Origin: Candidatus Saccharimonadales bacterium
Lineage (GTDB): Bacteria; Patescibacteriota; Saccharimonadia; Saccharimonadales; UBA4665
NCBI GenBank assembly: GCA_025450135.1
Contig: JANWHZ010000045.1
Coordinates: 1 to 64,000 of the forward strand
Length of the DNA: 64,000 bases
Direction of reading: 5' to 3'
The notes under the pieces were generated by a model. That model worked only from the letters and a program-made list of their open reading frames with translations. It was not told the DNA's origin and did not search any database. The position numbers were made by a program, and so were the translations under genes. Each line of letters begins with the position of its first letter. The stretch's first letter is position 1. Shown in pieces: positions 16,844-24,714 of this stretch.

Positions 16844-18133
16844 TTATTTTGCAGTAGATGCATACCCTGTTAGCTTAGCAACCGTTTTCTCAGTCAGCAT
16901 ACTCGAGAGAATTGACCGTGCGTTCTCCGGCTTTTCGAGCTCTTCTTGCATGACTCTGTCATTGTACTGGCCTTTCAAGAGCTGCATATGAAGCTGAAAT
17001 TCTTCTGCCGTAACGGTGATCCCTTCTTGGTCGGCTACCTCACTCAGCGCCAGGCCTGCCTTAACGCGCCGTTCAGCACCAACGCGAGTTTCGTCACGGT
17101 ATTCATCTTCGGTTTGGCCACGTTCTTCCAGATATTCCTGCCATGTTTGACCTCGGTAAGCTAGGTTTTGGCGGACTTGGCTAATCGTACGATTAATCTC
17201 GTCGTCAACAAGCGACGTTGGCAAAGCAACGGTCGTTTTGTCCGCCAGCATGTCAAGTAATGCATTATCATAATCACGATCAGCTTCAGTCTGTTTTTCA
17301 CTCTGAAGCTGTTTAGTAATGTCTGCACGTAGATCCTTAACTGTCTTGAATGGCCCAACCTTTGCTGCAAACGCATTATCTAGCTTTGGCTTATCAAGCT
17401 CCTGCACTTTACTCACCGTAACCTCGAATATAACCTTGCGATTTTGCAATGCTTTTACACCGTAATCTTTCGGGAAAGTCAATGTGAAGCTCTTGGTCTC
17501 GCCAATCTTCATGCCTACGATATTTGCTTCAAACCCGGGAATAAATGTGTCACTACCAAGTAGTAGCGGATAGCTTTGTCCATCCGCCCCTTTGACTGGT
17601 TCTTTAGTCCTTTGGTCGCTGCCCTTGAAATCAATCACCACCTCATCACCCACTTTGGCGGAACGATTGACTTCTTTCTTCTCGGCAGCGCGAGTACGGA
17701 GCGTCTCAATAACTTCGTCAATATCCTGTTCTGACACACTAATGATTTTCTTGCTTAAGCGAAGCTTCTTATAATCTGGCAGCTGTATATCGCCAATTAC
17801 TTCCACTTCGGCAGTGATTTCAAGGGTAGTAAACGGTACAAATTTTTGTAAGCCTACCTTTGGTTGAGCAACCGGCCGCAACCGCTCCTGCTCAACGGCA
17901 GCACTATACAAGCGATTGAGTGCTTCGTCTATAAATTCGGTTTGGAGCAGCGATACGTCAGCGTTACGTTCGACAATTGCAAGCGGCGCTTTACCAGGTC
18001 GAAAACCTGGTAATTTCATTTGCTGGGAAAGATGTTTCAGAACATGCTGTTTGACAGAGGCCAGGAGTGTTTGGTCAGCCACAATCGTTAGTTTGATAGT
18101 GGTAGGGTTCAATTGTTCACGTGTAATGTGCAT
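16844..18133 (-). CDS. tig: Trigger factor
   Basis: 429 aa from the ATG at 18133 (MHITREQLNPTTIKL); an in-frame extension to 18190 is rejected because trigger factors start with this pattern. The ribosome-binding signature GFRPGKAPLAIVE is present near residue 45. The FKBP-type middle domain (VGDEVVIDFKG, LLLGSDTFIPGFEANIVGMKIGE) and the helical C-terminal chaperone domain follow. It binds at the ribosomal exit tunnel next to L23 and shields nascent chains. Divergent from the lipoprotein gene at 18244. Confidence 0.95.
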   Translation of the reverse strand: MHITREQLNPTTIKLTIVADQTLLASVKQHVLKHLSQQMKLPGFRPGKAPLAIVERNADVSLLQTEFIDEALNRLYSAAVEQERLRPVAQPKVGLQKFVPFTTLEITAEVEVIGDIQLPDYKKLRLSKKIISVSEQDIDEVIETLRTRAAEKKEVNRSAKVGDEVVIDFKGSDQRTKEPVKGADGQSYPLLLGSDTFIPGFEANIVGMKIGETKSFTLTFPKDYGVKALQNRKVIFEVTVSKVQELDKPKLDNAFAAKVGPFKTVKDLRADITKQLQSEKQTEADRDYDNALLDMLADKTTVALPTSLVDDEINRTISQVRQNLAYRGQTWQEYLEERGQTEDEYRDETRVGAERRVKAGLALSEVADQEGITVTAEEFQLHMQLLKGQYNDRVMQEELEKPENARSILSSMLTEKTVAKLTGYASTAK

Positions 18134-18243
18134 AGATACCAAGTCTAACAGATAGAAACAGATATAGCTAGCAGCGATTCTGCAGCACATAGGAAATATT
18201 TTGCTGACGATGATAACCTTTGTCCGGCAGTATATCTTTGGTT

Positions 18244-18822
18244 ATGAATTTAAACCACCTGAAACGCGAAGCAGTTCATGGCACGGATACTTGTACCGCA
18301 CAACGCCTTGGCGGTGCTGCCCTACTCGCCATTACGCTTTTCGCTGCAGCATGCGCGCCAACCCGCGCTTCGACCCGTACACCTCCTCCGAAGCGTGAGG
18401 TAATTGCCGACGTCGCATGTGGCCGCCTCAGTTTCGTTGGCGCCTGGTATGACGCTATGGAACAAAACGGCTCTGTAGCGAGCGGCTTTGCCGCCTGGGC
18501 CCCAGTCAACGGTGAGCCGACTTCAGCCGTTGTCACCGCCGAGGTGCCCCTCGATACTATCACGATTAGATGGTACCTTGGCTGCGGACGTACGCCGAAA
18601 AATTGGGGCATCAACGATGAGCAGTCACCTCTGAGTTTAGCTCGCTATAGTATCTATCGCTTCAGCTGTACGTTCTCACCTGACGATCTGCCTTCAGCTG
18701 ATATGGGCACCGTACATGTAGCGGACGCTTGCAGAGTCACTCCCGAAATTCCAGCAACTGCAGGAACTACTGCTCGTCCTCCAATAGCTTTCCAGGACGG
18801 CGATAATCAGCCAAGATACTAG
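18244..18822 (+). CDS. Predicted lipoprotein of unknown function
   Basis: 192 aa from the ATG at 18244. A positively charged start is followed by a hydrophobic segment and a lipobox (ALLAITLFAAAC, Cys near residue 37), so lipid anchoring on the outer face of the membrane is likely. The mature part has a Thr/Pro-rich start and five further cysteines, which may form disulfides. No known domain recognised. There is no Shine-Dalgarno; TATATC lies 7 nt before the ATG. The 3' end overlaps the end of the convergent hisS by 56 bp, which is unusually deep. Confidence 0.75.
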   Translation: MNLNHLKREAVHGTDTCTAQRLGGAALLAITLFAAACAPTRASTRTPPPKREVIADVACGRLSFVGAWYDAMEQNGSVASGFAAWAPVNGEPTSAVVTAEVPLDTITIRWYLGCGRTPKNWGINDEQSPLSLARYSIYRFSCTFSPDDLPSADMGTVHVADACRVTPEIPATAGTTARPPIAFQDGDNQPRY

Positions 18823-20098
18823 CGATACGCGCCAGGCTGTGTTTTTCTTCAGTTCCCTTACCCAAATCACGCAATGTAAACTGCTTGTCAGCTAGCTCCT
18901 GTTCGCCGATGATCAATGCGTAGCGAATACCTTTCTTCGCCGCTGTTGCCAGTTGCTTGTCAAGTTTGCGACCTGAAAAATCCACCGCAACATTAACGCC
19001 GTTTTCGCGCAGCTCACTGATTGCGGCCTGAGTCTGCGACAGTATGTCGCCAGCCAAAACGATATATACATCCGTCTCAGTAGGCAGTGGTGGCAATAGG
19101 TTATGCGTGCGTAAGAAGTTCTCAAGCACCACATCACCCATTGCGTAGCCAACGGTTGGCACTGGTTCGACTCCAAAATTACCCACTAAACCGTTATAGC
19201 GCCCGCCGCCAAAGAGCGATCGACTGTTTTCTGGGTCTGTGTCGAAACCTTCGAATATCATGCCGGTGTAGTAATCGAAACCCCGCATCAACGTAATGTC
19301 GAATTCGGCGTTTTCCATACCGCCGGCACGCAAGCGGTCCATAAGCGATTGGATCTCAGCTACATCGGGTTGCTGACGCAAGTCCTCTGGAAGATCAGCC
19401 ACACGCTTCGTATCTAATACGGTCAACATCTTCTCAACGAGACCCGCCTCGCGCTGGGAGGGCTGGCAAATTGCATCTGCTTGCACAATAAAATCGGCAC
19501 GATCCATTTTGCGAATGCGATCGACCAGACGAATCATGCTCGTCGCCTGCACTTCGTCTAGCCCCAAGTACACCCGCATTAAATAGTTAATGAACTGACG
19601 GTTACTTACGCGTATCGTAAACATGCTCGGCTTAGCGCCAAAGTTTTTCATGATGGCTGCAGCAAGTTCAATGATTTCCTGGTCAGCTTGCGTGCCTTCA
19701 ATGCCAAACAAATCGGCGTTGAGCTGCCAGAATTCCCGCAGCCGTCCTTTCTGAGCACGCTCGTAACGCCAGAAATTAGCTATGCTATACCAACGGATTG
19801 GATAGGGTAATTCCTGACGCTTCCCGGCAACAAGCCGACTGACTGTTGGCGTCATTTCGGTCCGGATAGTGACACTACGGCCGCCCCGGTCGAAGAAGGT
19901 GTACGTTTGCTCGTCGATGATTTCTTGATTGCCTTTACTCAGATAGAGTTCAGTTGGCTCTAGAATCGGAGCGTTATACTCCTCGTAGCCAAAACGCTCA
20001 CAAGTCTGGTCAATTTTCTTGAATATGTAATTTTGCACGCGCTTTTCTTCAGGATAGAAATCGCGTGCGCCTTTGTAAGGTTGTGTAGAAAGTGCCAT
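18767..20098 (-). CDS. hisS: Histidyl-tRNA synthetase
   Basis: 443 aa, class II synthetase. Motif 1 region (ARDFYPEEKRVQNYIF), motif 2 (RWYSIANFWRYERAQKGRLREFWQLNADLFG) and motif 3 (GGGRYNGLVGNFG) are seen, with the histidine-specific TRGFDYYTG-type loop as LMRGFDYYTGMIF. An anticodon-binding domain follows (VYIVLAGDILSQTQ...RYALIIGEQE). It charges tRNA-His. The ATG at 20098 is preceded by GGAGGATAGTT. The last 18 codons overlap the convergent lipoprotein gene. Confidence 0.97.
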   Translation of the reverse strand: MALSTQPYKGARDFYPEEKRVQNYIFKKIDQTCERFGYEEYNAPILEPTELYLSKGNQEIIDEQTYTFFDRGGRSVTIRTEMTPTVSRLVAGKRQELPYPIRWYSIANFWRYERAQKGRLREFWQLNADLFGIEGTQADQEIIELAAAIMKNFGAKPSMFTIRVSNRQFINYLMRVYLGLDEVQATSMIRLVDRIRKMDRADFIVQADAICQPSQREAGLVEKMLTVLDTKRVADLPEDLRQQPDVAEIQSLMDRLRAGGMENAEFDITLMRGFDYYTGMIFEGFDTDPENSRSLFGGGRYNGLVGNFGVEPVPTVGYAMGDVVLENFLRTHNLLPPLPTETDVYIVLAGDILSQTQAAISELRENGVNVAVDFSGRKLDKQLATAAKKGIRYALIIGEQELADKQFTLRDLGKGTEEKHSLARIASILADYRRPGKLLEDEQ

Positions 20099-20110
20099 AA
20101 CTATCCTCCA

Positions 20111-20899
20111 TTATATCGTGGACTTCTGATTAGTCGAGCTGTTCGGTGTCTCAGCCTCACTCGTCAGCCAGACAAACAAAGCTCTATCCCGGCGCTCGGT
20201 ATCTAGCGGTCCGGCCATTTCATCGGTGACAGTTATCTGTTGAACCCCTTGTTCGTAAGCGCCGATTGGTCCACTAATTTGCCTCATGAACCTACTAGAG
20301 GTCCGATACATCGGACCGGAAACTGAAGTACGTTGCACTGCTGGCAGCCCTAGCCTTTGTGCTTCTGCCAGACGCACCGTGTGCATATCATTACTCATGC
20401 CATACCCACGCATACCTGAGTCTGGGTCAATACCCGACTCGGACAGATAGAAGAACCGAGCAGTGATGCCGCAGCCACCGAGTGCCCGCACAATAGCGGC
20501 CTGCATTTCCGGCGTTTTGTACTTTTCGGCCGCAAATTCCACAGGACATTCGTATGAAAAGGCCCAGCTAAAACCCGCAAGCGCACCTTCCGGTCTACGT
20601 ACGAGCCACAGAGCGGCATCCGGACGCGCCAGCTCTTTGACAATGCGCTCTCTGGTCTCACTAAGTGGGTACGCTTCTGTAAGCAGGCCGCCGCAACTTG
20701 GGCATGGATCTCCGCGCTGCATGTCTAAACCGAAGAACTCACCTTCTGGGCATTGCCATGCTTCGTTCCAAGGCTTTCCTCTAAACACCCCAGGGTAAAT
20801 CTCGCCTGCTAAAGCATCCAACGTTTGCTCGTCGAGCTCGGGCGGGCTGCCCGGCACCCGTTCTAGTGTCGGTCGAGCTGCTTCTTGTATATTATTCAT
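20111..20899 (-). CDS. GNAT-like protein with N-terminal LERVPG motif and CxxC pair
   Basis: 262 aa. The first 20 residues contain RPTLERVPGSPPE, a close match to the start of the unknown protein at 5701-6108. A small zinc-binding-like CPSCGG follows at about residue 65. The middle (ALWLVRRPEGALAGFSWAFSY ... FYLSESGIDPDSGMRGYG) resembles the core of a GNAT acetyltransferase. The ATG at 20899 lies 8 bp inside the end of the M20 peptidase gene, and hisS starts 13 bp after its stop, so the three are an operon. The specific substrate is unknown. Confidence 0.7.
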   Translation of the reverse strand: MNNIQEAARPTLERVPGSPPELDEQTLDALAGEIYPGVFRGKPWNEAWQCPEGEFFGLDMQRGDPCPSCGGLLTEAYPLSETRERIVKELARPDAALWLVRRPEGALAGFSWAFSYECPVEFAAEKYKTPEMQAAIVRALGGCGITARFFYLSESGIDPDSGMRGYGMSNDMHTVRLAEAQRLGLPAVQRTSVSGPMYRTSSRFMRQISGPIGAYEQGVQQITVTDEMAGPLDTERRDRALFVWLTSEAETPNSSTNQKSTI

Positions 20900-22055
20900 T
20901 TCCTAAAAATCCTTTCAGTATAGCTTCGTACAGCGCTGTTGCCTGCCGAAGGTTAGTTATTGGTACGTTTTCATTTGCACCGTGTTTATTGCTTCCACCT
21001 GCACCTATTACATAGGCAGGCGCCTTAATAACGCTGGTGAGCATTTGCATATCTAAATATCCGCTATATGTCCTGTCAGAGATTGCGTAGGCCACACCAC
21101 TGGCGCGGTAGCACGCTTCTAGCTGTCTCAACACAGGCTCATCAAAATCCGCTGGCCACGACGTGATATTGTGTGCAACGTTTACATTCGCAATTGACAG
21201 GCCGCGCTCTGCAAGGAGCGCAGCCAGCCGCGTGCTCACCCAATCGGCAGTAACACAAGGTAGAGCAGGGCGTATCTCCAGTGTAATATCTGCGGTATCT
21301 GCGATAACGTTGCCAGCCCGGCGCCAACTTTCCTGAGCACCATCTACCTGGCGTATGCCGCCTTGCAAGTAACCAACGTTTACCGTAGTTGGTCCGAGCA
21401 CTTTATCAACGGCTTTAGCCAGCTCACTTTCAAGTTGCCGTACGGCAAGTATGGTGCCCGTAATAGCGTTGGCGCCATTATTCGGATTAGACGAGTGCCC
21501 GGCGCTGCCCTTAATGAGTAAGCGCAGCTCTATGAGCCCGCGGCATCCACTAGCCAAGGCAAGCGAGCCGTCTAGCGATAACGTCAGCTCCGGCTTTGGT
21601 AACTCCGCTTCCGATAGGAAGCGCTTCATGCCCTTGAAGTCGTATTCTTCGTCCCCATATAACAGGAGCATCATCCCGTCTAGATCCAGACCTGTTGTAC
21701 ACATAGCAGCTAAAAAAGCAGCCGTGGAGCCTTTCATGTCTGAGGCTCCAAGACCATACAACCTACCCTTCTTCAGGACCGGCTGCAACGGGTTGGTACT
21801 CCAGCCATCGTTTGGTTGCACGGTATCGATGTGGCCAACTACCAACAACCTTGGTTCGCCTTTGCCGCGAATGAGCAGATTGGCACGGCCAGAATCGGTA
21901 AACTGTTGGCGAGTTATGGATAGGCTCGGTAGCCGTTTACTTAAAAAGTTCTCCAAAAATGCCACCAAATCTCGTTCGTCAATTTGGCGATCGACATAGC
22001 TGGGTATTGCTATGATCTGCCTGGCTAATGCCAGTACATCTTTGTTTCCTTTCAT
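20892..22055 (-). CDS. M20 family metallopeptidase (ArgE/DapE-like)
   Basis: 387 aa. Metal and catalytic motifs of clan MH are present: GHIDTVQP (His and the catalytic Asp two residues on), DMKG (bridging Asp), GDEEYDF (catalytic and metal Glu) and, near the end, GGSNKHGANENVPI with the final His ligand. The dimerisation (lid) domain is recognisable at IKGSAGHSSNPNNGANAI. Members deacylate N-acyl amino acids or cleave dipeptides with a dinuclear Zn/Co centre. The substrate cannot be told from sequence; in an organism with few biosynthetic genes a peptidase or scavenging role is more likely than arginine or lysine synthesis. AGGAG lies 7 nt before the ATG. Confidence 0.88.
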   Translation of the reverse strand: MKGNKDVLALARQIIAIPSYVDRQIDERDLVAFLENFLSKRLPSLSITRQQFTDSGRANLLIRGKGEPRLLVVGHIDTVQPNDGWSTNPLQPVLKKGRLYGLGASDMKGSTAAFLAAMCTTGLDLDGMMLLLYGDEEYDFKGMKRFLSEAELPKPELTLSLDGSLALASGCRGLIELRLLIKGSAGHSSNPNNGANAITGTILAVRQLESELAKAVDKVLGPTTVNVGYLQGGIRQVDGAQESWRRAGNVIADTADITLEIRPALPCVTADWVSTRLAALLAERGLSIANVNVAHNITSWPADFDEPVLRQLEACYRASGVAYAISDRTYSGYLDMQMLTSVIKAPAYVIGAGGSNKHGANENVPITNLRQATALYEAILKGFLGNE

Positions 22056-22090
22056 ATGTTTCTCCTACGTTAGTTACACCAAACACAAAA

Positions 22091-22115
22091 AACGCCGGAG
22101 GCGAACTCCGGCGTT
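22091..22115 (-). terminator. Strong intrinsic terminator
   Basis: A perfect 10-bp stem (AACGCCGGAG / CTCCGGCGTT) with a 5-nt loop is followed by T6 on the minus strand and T5 (after TTAC) on the plus strand. It ends transcripts coming from the tRNA-Leu/small-protein region and lies 36 bp before the M20 peptidase start. Confidence 0.9.
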
Positions 22116-22215
22116 ACTTTTTAGATAAATAGCTAACTAACCGCGTCGCTCCGGCAGAATATGAAGATGATGCTGGCTAGATACTAAGAACATAATCTTT
22201 AAAGTACAACAATGC

Positions 22216-22469
22216 TTAAGCGAAGTCAAATGTAATCATACAGCGAACTGCATGCGCTTGCGTCACAAATGCCAAAGCATCATGCATTACCCGCATGTCC
22301 TGGTACTGCGCACAAGTCGTCATGACGCCACCGCTGTGCCTTACCGCTACTGTACCGACAAAATAACTGTCAAAATTAGCTATCGATTCTTCGGCATTAT
22401 AGACGGGGAACCGAACAAACCACCGGCTGCTAGGACAAGAACTGCAGCGATGATATAAATCTTTTTCAT
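22216..22469 (-). pseudogene. Small membrane-anchored protein, frameshifted
   Basis: The minus strand starts with MKKIYIIAAVLVLAAGGLFG, a clean N-terminal membrane anchor/signal segment, but this frame stops at 22380 after 29 codons. In the next frame the same strand continues without stop to 22216 and reads like real protein (YNAEESIANFDSYFVGTV, then QYQDMRVMHDALAFV, ending CMITFDFA). Adding one base in the CCCC run (plus-strand GGGG at 22405-22408) joins the two into one protein of about 84 aa. So this is either a recent frameshift, a sequencing indel in a homopolymer, or programmed frameshifting. No family recognised. No Shine-Dalgarno; a TACAAT lies about 9 nt upstream. Confidence 0.55.
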
Positions 22470-22504
22470 GCTTGGGGTATTGTACTGAGATGGATTAGGC
22501 AATT

Positions 22505-22588
22505 TGGTGCGCGAGAGAGGACTTGAACCTCCACGCCTTGCGGCACTAGCTCCTAAGGCTAGCGTGTCTACCATTCCACCACTCGCGC
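22505..22588 (-). tRNA. tRNA-Leu (UAG)
   Basis: Class II tRNA with a long variable arm. The acceptor stem GCGCGAG / CTCGCGC is perfect. The anticodon stem CTAGC / GCTAG closes a 7-nt loop CTTAGGA with anticodon UAG. The T arm carries GGTTCAAGTCC. The discriminator is A, and the CCA end is encoded in the DNA (22505-22507 on the complementary strand). Reads leucine CUN codons. Confidence 0.97.
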
Positions 22589-22685
22589 ATCGGTAGTGAA
22601 AACTGAGGTGTATTGTACGAAATATTAGTTAAGATTGCCAGTCCAATTGATAGGCACCGACGCTATAAACTGCTGCCATTCGGCA

Positions 22686-23402
22686 CTAGCGGGAGCGTGC
22701 TAACGCTGTTTTAGCCGCTGCTAGTTCGACAGTGTCATCCAAAGATTTGAGATTAGACTTACCGTACTTGCGAATCAGCGCACGGCTGATAAGTTCATCG
22801 GCAAAATGCGGGTTCTTACTCAATACCGGGCCATGCGAATAGGTACCAAATATGTTGTGGTACAAACAGCCCTCTAGTTGATCAGCTCCATTATTACCAG
22901 CTCCTTTTATGACTTTGCCCCACGCCAGACTTTGATCGTCGAGAAAAGTCTTGCCACTGTGGTTCTCATAACCCACTACCGTGCCCCACGGTGTTTGATA
23001 TGCGGTATTGCCAATCATACGATCATGGCTCGCTAATGTTTCGATGGGCAAAATTCCCATGCCCTTAATGTCTTGCCCGTCAGCAGTAACGAAACGACGG
23101 CCAAGCAGTTGATACATACCACACACCATAAGCATCACCGCACCTTCTTCAGCAAGCCGAGCCAGCTTACTGGCCTTACGTGCTAGGTCAGCTTCCACGG
23201 CACTCTGGACCGCGTCTTGCGCGCCACCACCAAGAACAATGTCACTGTCGTTTGGAAGTTCATCGCCAATGCCCACGAGAGATACTTTGACATCAGTGCC
23301 GCGCCATTCCAGGCGCTTGGTAAGCACGATGCGATTGCCGGTGTCGCCATATATATTCATTTCAACAGGGTACAGATGAGCAACGTGCAGTACCCGACTC
23401 AT
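22686..23402 (-). CDS. gatD: Lipid II isoglutaminyl synthase, glutamine amidotransferase subunit
   Basis: 238 aa, class I CobB/CobQ-type amidotransferase. The nucleophile elbow is MVCGMYQLLG (Cys near residue 94) and the catalytic His is in GTYSHGPVLSKNP. The N-terminal HLYPVEMNIYGDTGN and DIVLGGGAQD are typical of GatD. It releases ammonia from glutamine for MurT, which amidates the alpha-carboxyl of D-Glu in lipid II. Its ATG overlaps the murT stop (ATGA), so the two are translationally coupled. The pair implies isoglutamine-containing peptidoglycan. Confidence 0.93.
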   Translation of the reverse strand: MSRVLHVAHLYPVEMNIYGDTGNRIVLTKRLEWRGTDVKVSLVGIGDELPNDSDIVLGGGAQDAVQSAVEADLARKASKLARLAEEGAVMLMVCGMYQLLGRRFVTADGQDIKGMGILPIETLASHDRMIGNTAYQTPWGTVVGYENHSGKTFLDDQSLAWGKVIKGAGNNGADQLEGCLYHNIFGTYSHGPVLSKNPHFADELISRALIRKYGKSNLKSLDDTVELAAAKTALARSR

Positions 23403-24679
23403 AATCCTTCACTCCGAATTGATTTATTTTCATGCTTCAAAAGCTTACGAAGCCGTAGCATAGCAGTATAGGTGCAGAAAATGATTGCCGGATTGCGGGT
23501 TGGCTGCGTCATATGACGTAGAAATGTGGCGAACTCAGGCTCAACCTCAGCTGTCATAAGATCATCGTACTTCAGCCTGTTTGCCATGTCGGCCGCTCGG
23601 GTGCCTCCAGTCATGATGGTGGCTTTGAGCTCCTTAAATATCGAAAAATCAACATCCCAAAGCCACGAGACATCACGGCCATCGGCATAATCGTCGTTAA
23701 TAGCTACGCCTATCGTTGTATAGTCAGTCGATTTTACTTGTTGTAATGCATGCCGGAAACCAGCAGGATTTTTGACGAGTTGTAGATGCAGCTCAACGCC
23801 ATTTGGCAATAGCACCTTTTCACCACGACCAAAGGCTGGACGAATAGTAGTTAAGGCACCCACCATGGTATCCATGTCAGCCTCTGGCGTGGCTGCAATG
23901 ATAGCCGCCAAGCCTGCGGCCATATTGATAGCATTATGTGTGCCGTCAAGCACTGTCGGAACGGTGTGTTTGTCTTTCTGTACTCGGAGCACGAGCTTTC
24001 CAGGTGCCACGCCTAACAACTCGACTTCCGGTTTCACTGTTTCGTAGAACACCGGACGTTGGGCGTAGAGCTGGTCGTCATCTATAAAGAGCCCCTGCAA
24101 AGATCTCTCATGGCCAAACCAAACAATGTGTCGGCCCTTGGCTTCTCTTGCCAGTGCAGCAATCCGCTTGTCATTCGCATTCAGGACCATCCAACTCTCA
24201 GCGCGTTTCACGACTTTACCTATCAATGTTGCAGTTGTATCAATCTCACCGAACCGGTCCATCTGGTCACGCATCACATTAAGCGCCACCACGCCTACTG
24301 GCCGATAACGCTCCGCGAAACGAACCGCATGCGCCTCGTCCTGTTCGAACACGGCAATATCATAGTGAAGCATGCCGCTGAGCGTGGCGCTTTTTACTAT
24401 TGCTGCAATAGTCCCACGAACAAAATTGCTGCCAGTCGGGTTAGTGAGCACTCTGAGCCCTTGGGCACGAAGTAATTCCGATATGATTTTCGTGGTAGTT
24501 GTCTTACCGTTCGTACCAGTCACAATGACGACGCCACGCGGCAATTGATCAAGCATGACATTAAGGTAGTTTGGATAGAATTTTTCAATAAGCAAACCCG
24601 GCAGCGCTGTTCCCCTCCGGCCAGCCAAGCTCAGACCAAATAACACCGTTTTACCGAAGAGTGTGGCAAGAATGCGCAT
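23399..24679 (-). CDS. murT: Lipid II isoglutaminyl synthase, Mur-ligase-like subunit (no zinc ribbon)
   Basis: 426 aa. The Mur ligase P-loop VIVTGTNGKTTTTK, a Mur-type NPTGSNFVRG and the DUF1727 C-terminal domain (LQLVKNPAGFRHAL, VAINDDYADGRDVSWLWDVDF with the Asp of the catalytic triad that works with GatD) identify MurT. Characterised MurT proteins carry a four-Cys zinc ribbon inserted in the central domain; here that stretch (about residues 185-225, FGHERSLQGLFIDDDQLYAQ) is short and has no Cys. The start is preceded by a promoter 6 nt upstream and no Shine-Dalgarno, so leaderless initiation is likely. Operon with gatD. Confidence 0.93.
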   Translation of the reverse strand: MRILATLFGKTVLFGLSLAGRRGTALPGLLIEKFYPNYLNVMLDQLPRGVVIVTGTNGKTTTTKIISELLRAQGLRVLTNPTGSNFVRGTIAAIVKSATLSGMLHYDIAVFEQDEAHAVRFAERYRPVGVVALNVMRDQMDRFGEIDTTATLIGKVVKRAESWMVLNANDKRIAALAREAKGRHIVWFGHERSLQGLFIDDDQLYAQRPVFYETVKPEVELLGVAPGKLVLRVQKDKHTVPTVLDGTHNAINMAAGLAAIIAATPEADMDTMVGALTTIRPAFGRGEKVLLPNGVELHLQLVKNPAGFRHALQQVKSTDYTTIGVAINDDYADGRDVSWLWDVDFSIFKELKATIMTGGTRAADMANRLKYDDLMTAEVEPEFATFLRHMTQPTRNPAIIFCTYTAMLRLRKLLKHENKSIRSEGL

Positions 24680-24685
24680 AGCGTC

Positions 24686-24714
24686 AGTATAGTTGGTTTA
24701 GTTTAAATTAGTAA
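24686..24714 (-). promoter_or_regulatory. Probable leaderless promoter of murT-gatD
   Basis: -35 TTACTA (24709-24714), 17 bp, -10 TATACT (24686-24691), then 6 nt to the ATG. It lies at the end of recG. Transcription would start at or next to the start codon. Confidence 0.55.

Noticed and set aside
22252..22458. 68-codon plus-strand ORF
   Set aside because: Antisense to the frameshifted membrane protein, which reads better as protein.
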